A stretch of 64,000 bases of DNA from Bin87 sp965197635. GTDB taxonomy: Bacteria; Chloroflexota; Dehalococcoidia; Lucifugimonadales; UBA3495. Location of the stretch: positions 992,001-1,056,000 of the forward strand of contig CBDANN010000008.1 in NCBI GenBank assembly GCA_965197635.1, given 5' to 3'. Under the pieces are notes generated by a model. It had not been told where the DNA came from. It made no database searches and saw only the letters and a list, made by a program, of their open reading frames with translations. Shown piece by piece: positions 36,251-45,723 of this stretch (positions are counted from its first letter, which is position 1; every line of letters begins with the position of its first letter). Position numbers and translations under genes: made by a program.

Positions 36251-37480
36251 CTACACCCGCAGGCGGCGCAGTGTCGGCCGCCAAACCCCCAGCAGGAACG
36301 CGACCGTCAGGTAAATGGCGGCCCCACCCGAGAAGGCCGCGGTCCAGCCTAGGCGCTCTGCAACCAGCGTCATGGGATAGGAGCCGATGAACATGAACCC
36401 GGCGGAAACGTACCAGATGCTCATAACTCTGCCCTGAAACTCCGTCGGAACGGAGAGTTGCAATACGGTCGTCCCCATAGGCACTATGCTGCCCATCCCG
36501 ACCAGAAACAATATCGCCCACGACAGCCAGAACCAATGCGACCAGGCCAGGAAGAAAAGGGATATTCCGAACAAGAAAATGCAGGCCAGCAGCAGCCGGT
36601 TCTTATGGGGCGAGTTGCCGAACGACGCCATGATGAACGTGCCGGACAAGGACCCAATGCCCGCTCCGGTAATCAGCAGCCCGGCCCCGCCGGCGCCTGT
36701 ATCCAGCGCCAGCTTGGCGAAGGCCGGCAGCAACTGGGCATAGGGCATTGCGAAGAAGCCGAAGGCGAACCCAATACCGATGACGGTGAAAGTGACTGGG
36801 TTCGACCAGCAGTACCGCAGACCGCCCCATAGGTCGGACAGGATGGTCGAGCTCCGGTCCCGGTCTGGCTGTGGCACGCGCCGGACCATGAGCAGCGTTA
36901 CCGTGCCAACGAAAAAGCAGCCGGCGGCTAGGTATAGCGCCGAGGCTATTCCGGCCAGCTCGATGACGCCTCCGGCAATGGCCGGACCGAGGATGCGTCC
37001 CGAGTTCATCACCGCCGAGTTCAGGAGGACGGCGTTCATCAGGTCATCGCGGTCCACCAGGTCGCGGACTATGGCCAGTCGGGCTGGAGTGTTGATGGCT
37101 TGGAGGGCGCCGAGGACGAAAGCCGCTGCGTAGATGTGCCACAGGGCAACCAGCCCGGCGGTCTCCAGCACGGCAAGTCCAAGGACCAGGACGCCCACCA
37201 CTGCCTGGGTCACCATCAGCAGTCCGCGCTTATCGAATCGGTCGGCGAAGATGCCTCCGAACAGCACGAACCCCAGCGTGGGCACTCCGTAGAGGAAAAT
37301 CATGAAACCCATGCGGGAGGCGGAATCGGTAAGTTCCAGGACCAACCAGCCCAGGATGAGGAACTGCATCCCCCTGGCCCATGCCTGGGCGTTCGTACCG
37401 ATCCAGAACCAGCGGAATTCGCGGTGCCGCAGCGCACGGAAGGTCTGGAGCTTGCGTCCGACGGCCAGGATCTGGGCCAA
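36251..37480 (-). CDS. MFS transporter (MFS_3/enterobactin-exporter type)
   Basis: The 409-residue inner-membrane protein has about 12 hydrophobic segments. It starts at a TTG (37480) just after a stop, preceded by GGTGA, and begins F-R-A-L-R-H-R-E-F-R-W-F-W-I-G, the common opening of MFS_3 proteins. The loop G-G-I-F-A-D-R-F-D-K-R (after the second helix) is the conserved MFS cytoplasmic motif, and V-P-T-E-F-Q-G-R-V-M-S-I-W appears before helix 11. Such proteins export drugs, siderophores or other small molecules using the proton gradient. The substrate cannot be read from sequence. It appears intact. Confidence 0.88.
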   Translation of the reverse strand: MAQILAVGRKLQTFRALRHREFRWFWIGTNAQAWARGMQFLILGWLVLELTDSASRMGFMIFLYGVPTLGFVLFGGIFADRFDKRGLLMVTQAVVGVLVLGLAVLETAGLVALWHIYAAAFVLGALQAINTPARLAIVRDLVDRDDLMNAVLLNSAVMNSGRILGPAIAGGVIELAGIASALYLAAGCFFVGTVTLLMVRRVPQPDRDRSSTILSDLWGGLRYCWSNPVTFTVIGIGFAFGFFAMPYAQLLPAFAKLALDTGAGGAGLLITGAGIGSLSGTFIMASFGNSPHKNRLLLACIFLFGISLFFLAWSHWFWLSWAILFLVGMGSIVPMGTTVLQLSVPTEFQGRVMSIWYVSAGFMFIGSYPMTLVAERLGWTAAFSGGAAIYLTVAFLLGVWRPTLRRLRV

Positions 37481-37880
37481 CTATTTCACCAGTTTTCCGC
37501 TTCAGGTTCGTGTGGCGCTGCCTTTGCCTACGCGATTAGCAGGCCTTGGAACATCCGCCAAGAGGTGCATTGTACATCCTTGGGGTGGGTGCGTATCACT
37601 GGACGTCATGCCAAGGTCGAGGTGGTGCAGGACGCGGCGGACAAGACCGCATGGATCATGTTCCCGTGCCCGATCGAACCGTTCTGCTGAGCGACAACGG
37701 CCCTGGCTAAGTCTCAAGAGCCTCCAGGGACTACGTAGGCATTGACCGTAGCCTGGGATCAGGCTCCACCCAGATGCACGCTGCATCACCGGATGGACAA
37801 ACCCCACGTTATGCCCATATATTTCGGCTAGAATACGGCCAAACTACGTTCGTCCAAAGTATGGAAAGAGGAACAGGGTT
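37481..37880. other. Intergenic region with a possible integrase-core scrap
   Basis: Near 37680-37735 one frame gives R-T-V-L-L-S-D-N-G-P-G followed after a stop by V-S-R-A-S-R-D-Y-V-like residues, resembling the second-aspartate region of an IS481/IS3 integrase. No more of that gene is present. The last 60 bases should hold the promoter of the amidohydrolase; a GGAAAGAGGAACAGGGTT leader precedes its ATG. Confidence 0.35.
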
Positions 37881-39038
37881 ATGAGAAACGGATTCAAGGT
37901 GTACGACTCGGATACCCATGTAACCGCTTCGGCGGAGGAGCTTGAGCCCTACCTGGCTTCTCCTGTCAAGGCGCTCGTGCCGGAGTTGGAGAAATACAAG
38001 ACGCCCATCAGAAGAACCTCTGCGGGAGCTGTTCTGGAGCCTCCCTACTCCCACCGCTATAGCCTGGGTAGTTCCGGGGGCGGTTGGGGCTCGGACGCAC
38101 CCCGAACCCTTGGCGAAGCCGCTCCTCAGGCCAATGCGGAACGACGGACTCAGAAGTTCATGGGTTCCAGGCTACCCACTGCCGACGGCGAATGGGTCGC
38201 CCAGAGCCGTTTGAGGGACATGGACGAGGAGGGCGTGGACGTCCAACTGATGGTGCCTGGAGTGCCCCGAGGCCACGACGAGCCCAAGGTGGATGCCGAG
38301 TTCATGCGGGCGAACCACCGGTTCCTGAACGACTTCTGCGGGACCTCACCCCACCGCCTCAAGGCCCTGTTGACCCTGGACGCCAGGTTCATCGAGGACT
38401 CGGTGCAGGAGATCAAAACTTGGGGCAAGACATCCTGGGCGGTGGGAATATGGCTAAATTTGCCCCTGGACTTCCCACTCGATCACCCGTCGCTGGAACC
38501 TGTGTGGGCCGCAGTAGCGGATGAAGGCTTGTGTGTAGTCCACCACTCGTTTTCCGGCGGATATCCCGGGTATAGGGACCTCTGGCAGAACCCTTTCCTG
38601 GGCCGCACCGCCTCCCACCCATGGGGAGCCATGAGAGCGGTGGCTTCTTTCATGGGGGCCGGAATCATGGACCGCTACCCTTCCATCCGGTTCTCCATCC
38701 TGGAATCCGGGTTCGGCTGGCTGCCCTTCTGGACCGCCCGGATGCAGGACCAGGTGGAATACATGGGCTACGTTCCGGAGTTGAAACACACCATCACCGA
38801 GTACATGACCGGCGGCAGGTTCTTTGCCTCGATAGTGCTTCACGAAGGGCCGGAGATGGTCAGGATGGTGTCCGACATGATGGGCAGCCATCTGCTGATG
38901 TACAGCTCCGACTACCCCCACCCGGAGACCCGCTTTCCGAGCTCGGTAGACTTGGTGTTGAATTGGGAGGCTTTGGACAAAGACCTGCTGCCGAAGATCC
39001 TGTGGGACAACGCTGTAAGATGTTTCGGGGAGCCGTAG
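37881..39038 (+). CDS. Amidohydrolase family 2 (PF04909-type) metal-dependent hydrolase
   Basis: The ATG at 37881 follows GAGGAA. The 385-residue protein opens F-K-V-Y-D-S-D-T-H-V (first metal-binding region; D-x-H in place of the usual H-x-H). It has L-R-D-M-D-E-E-G-V-D-V-Q-L-M-V-P-G, C-V-V-H-H-S-F-S-G-G-Y (mid-barrel histidines), F-S-I-L-E-S-G-F-G-W-L-P-F-W and near the end L-M-Y-S-S-D-Y-P-H-P-E, which supplies the catalytic aspartate. These TIM-barrel enzymes include decarboxylases and hydrolases of aromatic or cyclic acids. Proteins of this kind are multiplied in some SAR202-type genomes. The substrate is unknown. Confidence 0.9.
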   Translation: MRNGFKVYDSDTHVTASAEELEPYLASPVKALVPELEKYKTPIRRTSAGAVLEPPYSHRYSLGSSGGGWGSDAPRTLGEAAPQANAERRTQKFMGSRLPTADGEWVAQSRLRDMDEEGVDVQLMVPGVPRGHDEPKVDAEFMRANHRFLNDFCGTSPHRLKALLTLDARFIEDSVQEIKTWGKTSWAVGIWLNLPLDFPLDHPSLEPVWAAVADEGLCVVHHSFSGGYPGYRDLWQNPFLGRTASHPWGAMRAVASFMGAGIMDRYPSIRFSILESGFGWLPFWTARMQDQVEYMGYVPELKHTITEYMTGGRFFASIVLHEGPEMVRMVSDMMGSHLLMYSSDYPHPETRFPSSVDLVLNWEALDKDLLPKILWDNAVRCFGEP

Positions 39039-39331
39039 CTAAGGCTCCCCGGCCCATGGTTCGTGGGAACCGGTGAAGGCGTGGACGGTCATCTCCATGG
39101 CGGTTGAGAAGCTGCAGACAGTTTCGTACATACCGTCCTCTGGGCGCAGCATCTCAACGAACTTGCTGGCCATGTACAAGTAAAGGGCTAATCTGAGAGG
39201 AGCAAATTTGGCACGTCTTTGGCTGGTACGTTCGCCCCACGGATGATGACATTGCCTTCGTGCCTCACCGTGCTCGAGACCTCACGGTGAGGCAAGCAGT
39301 AGACTCAGCAGATTCCTATAAGGGCCTATCC
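39039..39331. other. Intergenic region
   Basis: About 290 bases after the amidohydrolase. The inverted sequence TGCCTCACCG/CGGTGAGGCA (near 39259-39294) may be a hairpin. Nothing else is supported. Confidence 0.35.
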
Positions 39332-39688
39332 TAAACCGAAGCCAAAATGAAACCCGCAATGGTGTCGGGTAGAATAGGCAGTAGTTGAGTTGGTCGGAAA
39401 GGATCAGGAAATCGGAGTGGGGGTTGCTGTTGGGCATGATGGAGACGGGAGTCCTACTGGAGCGGTGGCGCATGGACAAAGCGGAGGTGCGGACGGCGGA
39501 TATACCGAGCGCCGATGCCGCGGGAACGGGAAAGGTGGCACGCGGTATGGCTACTGGCGCAGGGTGGGACGGCGGCGGCGGTAGCTGGGGCGTTGGAAAG
39601 GGATGCCCACACCATCGGCCAATGGACCGGGGAGTTCGCGGAGCGCGGTCCGAGGGCGCGGTCTTTTGAGCCGTCGGGAGGTTCCCCC
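39332..39688 (+). pseudogene. IS630 5' fragment cut by the IS4 element
   Basis: Starts with the terminal repeat TAAACCGAAGCCAAAATGAA and encodes M-S-W-S-E-R-I-R-K-S-E-W-G-L-L-L-G-M-M-E-T-G, as in the element at 34034-35304, but is frameshifted near 39490 and ends at E-P-S-G-G-S-P where the IS4 begins. The 3' part is not on the other side of the IS4. Confidence 0.8.
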
Positions 39689-39712
39689 CTGACAGGGGTA
39701 TGTAAGGTGTTT

Positions 39713-41053
39713 TCAGGGAGGCGCATGGCGGGTGATTTCCAGGTTGGGGTTGGGTTGGGGCCAGGGTTCAGGCCGCAGCCAGACGCGGCTCCAGAGGCGA
39801 CCTTTGAGCAGCAAGCGCCTGAGCCAGTCGATGCCGTGGCGAATGACGCTGACGGTGCGCGTCGGCCGGCTCCGCGGGTCCCGATGATTGGGAGCCAGTG
39901 CCTTGGGCGGTGTGCGCAGATTGCCTGGGGAGATCCGCCGGTCCTGGGCGTCTGCCACCCTGGCGCCGTAGGCCAGGGCCAGCAGCGTGGCCACCGACAG
40001 CGCCAGCCAGTAGCGGGAGACACGCGCCGGGTCGGTCCGGCGGGTCTGGTCCCATTGCCATCCCAGGCTCTTGATGGCCTTGAAGCCCAGTTCGATCCAG
40101 CAGCGGAGGGCGTACCAGCTGGGTCCCACCTTAGCGGGCGTAAGATCGGTGAGGATGATCCAGGGTTCATCCTGCTCGGCGTACCAGACCACCAGCAGGG
40201 TGCAACGGCGTTTGGCGGTGGCGGTGCTGAAGGCGGCGCCGCGGCCAATCCACGCCGTATCAGGACGGGAGACCAAGTGCTGGGCGGGCAACCGGCGTCC
40301 GCCATCGGCGCAGCAAGTGATGTTCTTCCGGTAGCGCATACCGGGATGCCAGCCCGGAGCGAGTATTTGCTTCCAGAGCTTGGGACTGGCGATGCCCCGG
40401 TCGCAGAGCACGATGACGGTCATTTCCCTGGGCACCGCTGGGGCCGGTTCCCTGAGCAGTTCCACGGTGGGGTCCGTCCAGGAGCCGGACTAGTGTCCTG
40501 TATTCGTAGTTCGCCGTATTACTTCGAGGCTTTCCGAGCGGATTGGAAAAGAGTTTTCTACTCGATACTGAGCGGCGCAAAGGCGGCGGTCGGCACTTTA
40601 TATCCGGCGAACTACGAATACACCACACTAGTTGGCGTGCCGGATGTGCCAGGCCACGGGGATGGCGCAACTGCGGTAGAGCACGCTGATGACGATGGCG
40701 GTGGTCGGGTCGCCTTTGAGGGTGGGGTCCACGGCCAGGGCGAGGCGTCCGGAACGCTACCAGGCCAGGACCCAGCGGAGCAGGGGCGCGAAGCAGCGGG
40801 TTACATCCAGTTGGGTCTGGCAGGGACGGGCCCGGTCGCTGCCGTCGTAGAGCCACTCTCGGAGATACTGGCGGAGGCTGTTCCAGCTGCCCCAGGGCGA
40901 GCGGGCCGAGGCCACGGCGTTCTGGCCGGCGCTGCCGGCCAAGATGGCCCCGCAGACCCACCAAGCCAGGCCGGTCAGTTGTGGCTGCGAGAGGTGAGGT
41001 AGATGCGTTTCGATGATCTGCTGCATCTGATAGCATTCTCTGGGAAGGCGCAT
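39713..41053 (-). pseudogene. IS4-family transposase, amber-interrupted and MITE-split
   Basis: Starts M-R-L-P-R-E-C-Y-Q-M-Q-Q-I-I-E-T-H-L-P-H-L at 41053 and continues L-R-Q-Y-L-R-E-W-L-Y-D-G to L-R-W-V-L-A-W, where TAG (40757-40759) stands in an otherwise continuous frame (R-S-G-R-L-A-L-A-V-D-P-T-L). The MITE enters after H-I-R-H-A-N. Beyond it the gene resumes with V-I-V-L-C-D-R-G-I-A-S (second aspartate) and C-W-I-E-L-G-F-K-A-I-K-S-L-G-W-Q-W (glutamate). Confidence 0.82.
40491..40630. mobile_element. 140-bp MITE, copy 2
   Basis: TAGTGTCCTGTATTCGTAGT at the left end and the complement of TAGTGTGGTGTATTCGTAGT at the right. At 140 bp it is exactly as long as the copy at 19601-19740, also TA-flanked and also inside a transposase gene. 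Interiors differ, so the copies are not recent twins. Confidence 0.8.
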
Positions 41054-41231
41054 GGGGAACCTCCAGCATTTGGTCTTGTCATAACCAAAATGCCGGATGC
41101 CCCGGTGCCTTCCCAAGCTACGTCCCGACCCAATTTAGGCCCTTACATACCCCTGTCAGCCTCCCCCTCCTCTGTAGAGGTAGGGATAGGGGGTAGGTGA
41201 AGCCTGTTCTGAGTAGTAATTTGCCCCAAAA

Positions 41232-41648
41232 CGTAACGGCTAACCGGGCTAAACGTAACACCTAACCGGGGAAAGCGTAACGGCTAACCGGGCTAAATGT
41301 AACACCTAACCGGGATGCGGGGGTTGTCTGAACCGCTGTCTTTCCATCCCGGAGCGCATGTCGCCGGCGCACTTTGCCAAGGCGGATGATCCACCTGGGC
41401 GTAACACCAAACGATGGTTGCCCTCCGGCCCCTGTCAAACGCCATTTGGCGAGCCGGATGAATACCTCCCAGAGCATAACATCAAACGACGGTCCCGGAA
41501 TCTGGGGGTAGTGGTGCCTCAACTTCCCCGGCAACTCGCCTTTGGGTACGCGTGTGTAACAGCTAACGACGCCGAGACCGTCTGATTTGCTGGGCAACCG
41601 GCGGCGCTCCCGATCCTGCGCGAGCGCGAGCGTAACGCCTAGCGACGC
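41232..41648. repeat. Iteron-like array (four 22-bp units plus four degenerate ones)
   Basis: Four contiguous 22-bp units occupy 41232-41319, alternating CGTAACGGCTAACCGGG and CGTAACACCTAACCGGG, so that the repeat also has a 44-bp period. Single degenerate copies follow at 41400, 41475, 41555 and 41631, spaced 75-80 bases apart; the last overlaps the stop codon of the Rep-like gene. Tandem iterons beside replication genes typically bind an initiator and mark a replication origin or its copy control. Confidence 0.7.
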
Positions 41649-42944
41649 TCGGGAGGCATGATCTTACCGTTCATGATGCGCAGTTCTCCGGATTCCCAGA
41701 GCTGCGTCACCACTGACCTGGTTCGCTGTAACAGGACACGGCGATTCTGCACCGTCGATGAGGGGAAAGCCAGCGCCACCAGGTCTTCATCTTTGATGTA
41801 GGGATAGCGATCAGGGTCATTGACCTGCACCCAGTGGCGAGCCTTTCCCTTTCCCAATGGAATCTTGGTGACTCCCGGTTTGTGCCACTGGTAAGCCAGG
41901 TTGATCAGCAGCCGGTAGGCCGGCGCCGACTTCACGCCCCACAGGCGCAGGTTGTCGGATACCTGCGGGCCGTTGCCCGAGCCGGGGGTAGGTCAACGAT
42001 GATTCGGACCGATTCGTCCAGTGCCCCAGGGCCGCGGGGTATGCCGCCCACGGAAACCACGCGGCGTAGCTCGCTGCGCTTGGTCTGCGGATCATATAGG
42101 GGAACCCTGGCGTCCCAGCTGTCCAGGGCTTCGACGGCGGCCATCAGCCTGGGCCAGTACTCCGCGGGGCTTGGGGTGCGGGTGGGATAGAGCCACTTCA
42201 GAAACTCGCGTAGAGAGACGGACATGGCTACCGGCTGCCCCCGTTCCCGTTCCTGCATGGGTACGCTCAGCACAGCTTCGACGAACATTCTGAGTGCCAG
42301 CGGAGCACCTCTGCCAGGGCTGATGGTAGGACCGGCACCCAGGTCGTACAGAGCCAGCGGCAGTGCGGGGGAAGGGGTGTCCACGTTGGCGAAACCAGGC
42401 ATCACCAACTGCTTGCCGTCGGGTCCGTATTCGGCGCGAGCGGCTGGGCTGAACAGCAGCCTTGGGTTGCTGGACGCGTCGGCCATCGCCAAGCGCGCCG
42501 GGATGACCCGATCGGTCAGCCGGCGGTTGGGTTCTACCGGTCGGGGGCGCTGTTGCCACGCATTGACTAGGGGAGCCAGTGGCCGGGCACGTCGTGTCCA
42601 GCGTCCACCGCGCCACGGTACTCGTCCCAGAGGGCACCGACAGATATTGCTACGCCCTTGGCCACGATCACGCCGTCGTGCAATTCCAGGGGCGGCCTGA
42701 CGGCATAGCTGAGCAGGGCCGCCAGCCGGTCGCATGTTGCCGTTACAGCATCGTCCGGGCAGTCGGCGCTCCCGAGCCACTGGGCCAGTTCTGCTACCGT
42801 TGGACGTTCCCCTTGCCCGTGCGCCAGCACCTCGTCGGCTATCCGGACGTCCGGGAGGGTTACACCCGGCTTACGGGGCTTGGTGACCGTTGATTGCGAC
42901 CCGCTTTCAGCTGTCAACTTCGTACCCTCCCGCAACATCGTCAT
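41639..42944 (-). pseudogene. Replication-associated protein, frameshifted twice
   Basis: Three overlapping frames form one protein of about 430 residues: M-T-M-L-R-E-G-T-K-L-T-A-E-S-G-S (start 42944), then P-L-V-N-A-W-Q-Q-R-P-R-P-V-E-P-N-R-R-L-T-D-R-V-I-P-A, then from about 41985 G-P-Q-V-S-D-N-L-R-L-W-G-V-K-S-A-P-A-Y-R-L-L-I-N-L-A-Y-Q-W-H. Frames change near 42575 and 41985. The end (S-S-T-V-Q-N-R-R-V-L-L-Q-R-T-R-S-V-V-T-Q-L-W) suggests a winged-helix DNA-binding region. Its place after a helicase and beside iterons suggests an initiator or origin-binding protein. The family is not recognised. Confidence 0.6.
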
Positions 42945-44058
42945 GGTCTGCGCCCATCACTTCCCAGCGCAGGCCAGCGCCGCTGGTGTCCCAACGCAGC
43001 CGCAGCCCCTCGGGCCTGGGCCCATAGTTGCCTTTGACGAACTCCAGCTTCCAGGTTCGTGGGCTGGGCTCCGTAGACTTGTCGATCTCCGCCTGCAGCG
43101 TCCACAGGGCCCGGGCCGCGCCCTGCTAATCGGTGGACCCGGCGTAGCTCATTCCCGCCGACTTCGGCGGGTGCGCCAGTATCAGCACCGCGCAGTTGTT
43201 GGCCTGCCCCCAGGCGTCCCAGTGGGACACGAAAGCCCGCACCAGCCCCCGGGCATTCTCGTCGGCCGCGTAGGCCGCAGCCAGGGGATCCAACACCAGC
43301 AAGCGAGCGTCCTCCTGCTCACACAGCCGGCGCAACCGTTCTCCCGTGACCGTGAGCTCTGCCATTGTGGAAATGTGCCGGCCTTGAGGTGGTGCCCACA
43401 CCGGACCCTCGCCCACCAGGTTGACGATGCGCAGCCTTTCCAGCCGTTCCGGTTTTACCCAGGGGGCTGCATAGCCCGAGATCTGGTGCAGCCGTCGGTG
43501 GAACTCCTCCGGCTCGTCCTCCCAGGAGGCGAAGACCACGTTGGCACCGTCCGTTGGCACAGCATTGCCCAGCCTCATCATCCGGCCGGGGCTGGAGATC
43601 CACTCGCCGTAATCGCCGCCGGAGGCCACACCGGCGGCCAGCTGCAGCGCCAGACGAGATTTTCCTGCGCCTCCTTCACCGGTGAGCAGGGCTACGCGTC
43701 CAGCGGGTAGCCTTTCGTCGATCAGCAACTGCCGCGGCTCCGGAGGCGTGTTGCCCCAAGTGGACACTCGCAGCGGGGTCGCTGTCTCAATCGCTCGGGA
43801 CAGCGTCTCCAGGGACCCTCGAGGGTCGGTCTGCGCCATGGCCACCGCTTGGCGGAAGCCGGTGGGTCCCCTTGCCACCTCGCGCCGCAGTGTCGCCAGA
43901 GCTTCCTGGGCGCGTCGGTGGCCATCGCCGGTGAGTGTCCCGGCCTCGATGTCGTCGGCCAGCGCCATCAGATCCAGAAGTGCCTGAGACTCTGCATCCG
44001 GTGCAAGCTCCGCCCCCTCGAAGGCCGAGACATTCTGGTGGCCATTGTGGGTCGTCAT
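42907..44058 (-). pseudogene. RepA-like AAA ATPase (hexameric helicase type) with an in-frame amber codon
   Basis: Begins M-T-T-H-N-G-H-Q-N-V-S-A-F-E-G-A at 44058, its ATG overlapping the primase stop (ATGA). Walker A is G-E-G-G-A-G-K-S-R-L-A-L-Q-L-A. V-V-F-A-S-W-E-D-E-P-E-E-F and L-L-V-L-D-P-L-A-A-A-Y (Walker B) follow, then C-A-V-L-I-L-A-H-P-P-K-S. After S-Y-A-G-S-T-D a TAG (43126-43128) stands where relatives have tryptophan. The frame continues Q-G-A-A-R-A-L-W-T-L-Q-A-E to a TGA at 42907. Without readthrough the protein loses about 72 C-terminal residues. This fold unwinds DNA in plasmid and phage replication. Confidence 0.78.
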
Positions 44059-45221
44059 GCGGGCACCTCTTCCATCATCAGGGAGGCCTGGCGCTGTGCC
44101 TCCCATCGGGGCCAGTCGTTCATCTCGGCCAGAGTGTGGGCGTATCCGGGCCAGCTCTCGGTCAACGTGGTGAAGGGGTTCAATCTGGAGACGACACCGG
44201 CGTCCTTGCCCTCGGGCGGGAGTACCGCCCGAGCGGTACCGCCGTGAATGCGCACTGCGCCACACAGCCGGCTGGCGGCGCGCTGGCTGGCATCATCGTT
44301 GTCCGCGTGGATCACCACGCCCTCCGCGGCGTTGGCCAGCCACTCGGCAAAGCCCTCGGCATTCATGCCGGCGTCTCCCATGCTGGCTACTGCTGGACCG
44401 GTAAACCGCGCCGCGAGGGCCAAGGCGTCCGCCACGCCCTCGGCGACCCTCACTGGCGCGTCGATGCTGGCCAACAGGGGGTTGCCCAAGATCAACACAG
44501 CTCCTACCTTGGCCCCCAGGGTGCGTTTGCCGAGGCCGCCATCCTGCTGGGGCCGGTCAAGGGCGGGATCGCCGTCCCGATCCACTGCGATGATCTCTAG
44601 CGCCTGAGGGTCCGGTAACCGGGGCCAGGCCTCGGCCCAGGCAGTGGACCTGGTCAGAAGCGCCACCAGCGACCCCGCTCCGGTGTGCGGCCCCGGACGT
44701 GTGCGCGACGCCGGCAACCAGCGGAGCGGAGCGAGCGCTTCGACCTCGGGACGCCACAGGTTGCGGTTGTCCAGCCAGCGACGGTCGGGATGGTCAACAG
44801 CATGGGGTATGGCCTCAGTCTTCGCCCAGATCCTGGCTGGCAAGTCGTTCCGTGGCTGCCGACGTGGCGGGGGCACAGGCTGGCGCGGCGCCACCGGTGG
44901 TGAGGGTCGGTTGCGGAGATGCGGGACCACTAGGGTTTCACGCAACTCGTCGTTACGACGGCAGTCGAAGCAGTGAACGCTGATCCAGCCTTCGTCGTTC
45001 ACCCAGCTGGCGGCTGGTGCATTCTTCTTGCGGTGTTGCAGCGGGCAGAAGAAACTCCAACCTCCCCGGATGCGGTTGTCCTTGACGCCCCGCAAGCCGG
45101 GCAGGATCGCGTTGATGATCAGCTGCTCCGATGCAGCGGCCCGCTCTACAGTGGTAGAATACGTCGCAACAGGGTCAACCTCCGTACAAGTTGGCCGCTG
45201 AATTGCCGTCCGGTCCGTCAA
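44055..45221 (-). CDS. DNA primase-like protein (CHC2 zinc finger and Toprim)
   Basis: The 388-residue protein, probably from a TTG at 45221, has a zinc-binding N-terminus (W-S-F-F-C-P-L-Q-H, then V-H-C-F-D-C-R-R-N-D-E) and a Toprim domain (V-R-V-A-E-G-V-A-D-A-L-A-L-A, V-V-I-H-A-D-N-D-D-A-S-Q-R-A-A, P-P-E-G-K-D-A-G-V). The order matches mobile-element primases that make RNA primers for lagging-strand synthesis. It is first in an operon with the helicase and the third Rep gene. No lesion was found. Confidence 0.8.
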   Translation of the reverse strand: MTDRTAIQRPTCTEVDPVATYSTTVERAAASEQLIINAILPGLRGVKDNRIRGGWSFFCPLQHRKKNAPAASWVNDEGWISVHCFDCRRNDELRETLVVPHLRNRPSPPVAPRQPVPPPRRQPRNDLPARIWAKTEAIPHAVDHPDRRWLDNRNLWRPEVEALAPLRWLPASRTRPGPHTGAGSLVALLTRSTAWAEAWPRLPDPQALEIIAVDRDGDPALDRPQQDGGLGKRTLGAKVGAVLILGNPLLASIDAPVRVAEGVADALALAARFTGPAVASMGDAGMNAEGFAEWLANAAEGVVIHADNDDASQRAASRLCGAVRIHGGTARAVLPPEGKDAGVVSRLNPFTTLTESWPGYAHTLAEMNDWPRWEAQRQASLMMEEVPA

Positions 45222-45230
45222 CCGGACGGC
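45205..45230 (-). promoter_or_regulatory. Perfect inverted repeat over the primase start
   Basis: GCCGTCCGGT (45205-45214) and ACCGGACGGC (45221-45230) form a 10-bp dyad with a 6-base spacer that covers the likely start codon of the replication operon. It could be a repressor operator or a hairpin limiting translation. Confidence 0.5.
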
Positions 45231-45723
45231 ACGATTTTATCACCGTTCTGTATCATCAACCAACCAACTCCCAGTCCGCCACTACTGTGGGAGCGGGAAA
45301 AATTAGAACACGCCCCGAAAACAGCCGATTCGCGTGGTTCTGACGACATTCGTCGCGCTGAGAACCCCGGAGACAGCTTGCATCCAGCTCAGACGACCTC
45401 TGGGTTCCCTTGCCGCGGGAAAGTCGTGTTGCGTTTTAGAACAAGACCGCCGCCGGTGTCCGCTGGTCGTGTTGTTGGCCACCCGCATGATGTCGGACGA
45501 TGTCGTCCAGGTCGAGTGTGCGGCTGGGTGCGGCTACCGACCCTACTCGGATCGTGGACGGATCAATTGTCCCTGCCACTGGCCGGCGGCGCGAGCGGCC
45601 CATGTTGCTCGGTGCTGGACGCCCGTCATAGCGGGGTCATCAGATAAATGTTGTGCAAGTGTGCAATTGGCCTCATGCGCAGTTGCGCATTGGAAAACGG
45701 TATTCGTGGGAACAGGAGGCTTA
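45231..45723. other. Intergenic region between divergent genes
   Basis: About 490 bases containing promoters for the primase operon (left) and for the gene at 45724 (right, with AGGAGG about 8 bases before the ATG). Open frames here lack protein character. Confidence 0.4.

Larger units (their letters stand above)
39689..41159 (-). mobile_element. IS4-family element containing a MITE
   Basis: Ends CTGACAGGGGTATGTAAGG (39689) and its complement (ending 41159). The interior 140-bp MITE (40491-40630) splits the transposase gene. Confidence 0.85.

Noticed and set aside
41232..41319. Possible CRISPR array
   Set aside because: The 22-bp units are contiguous with no spacers, and no cas genes are present; iterons fit better.
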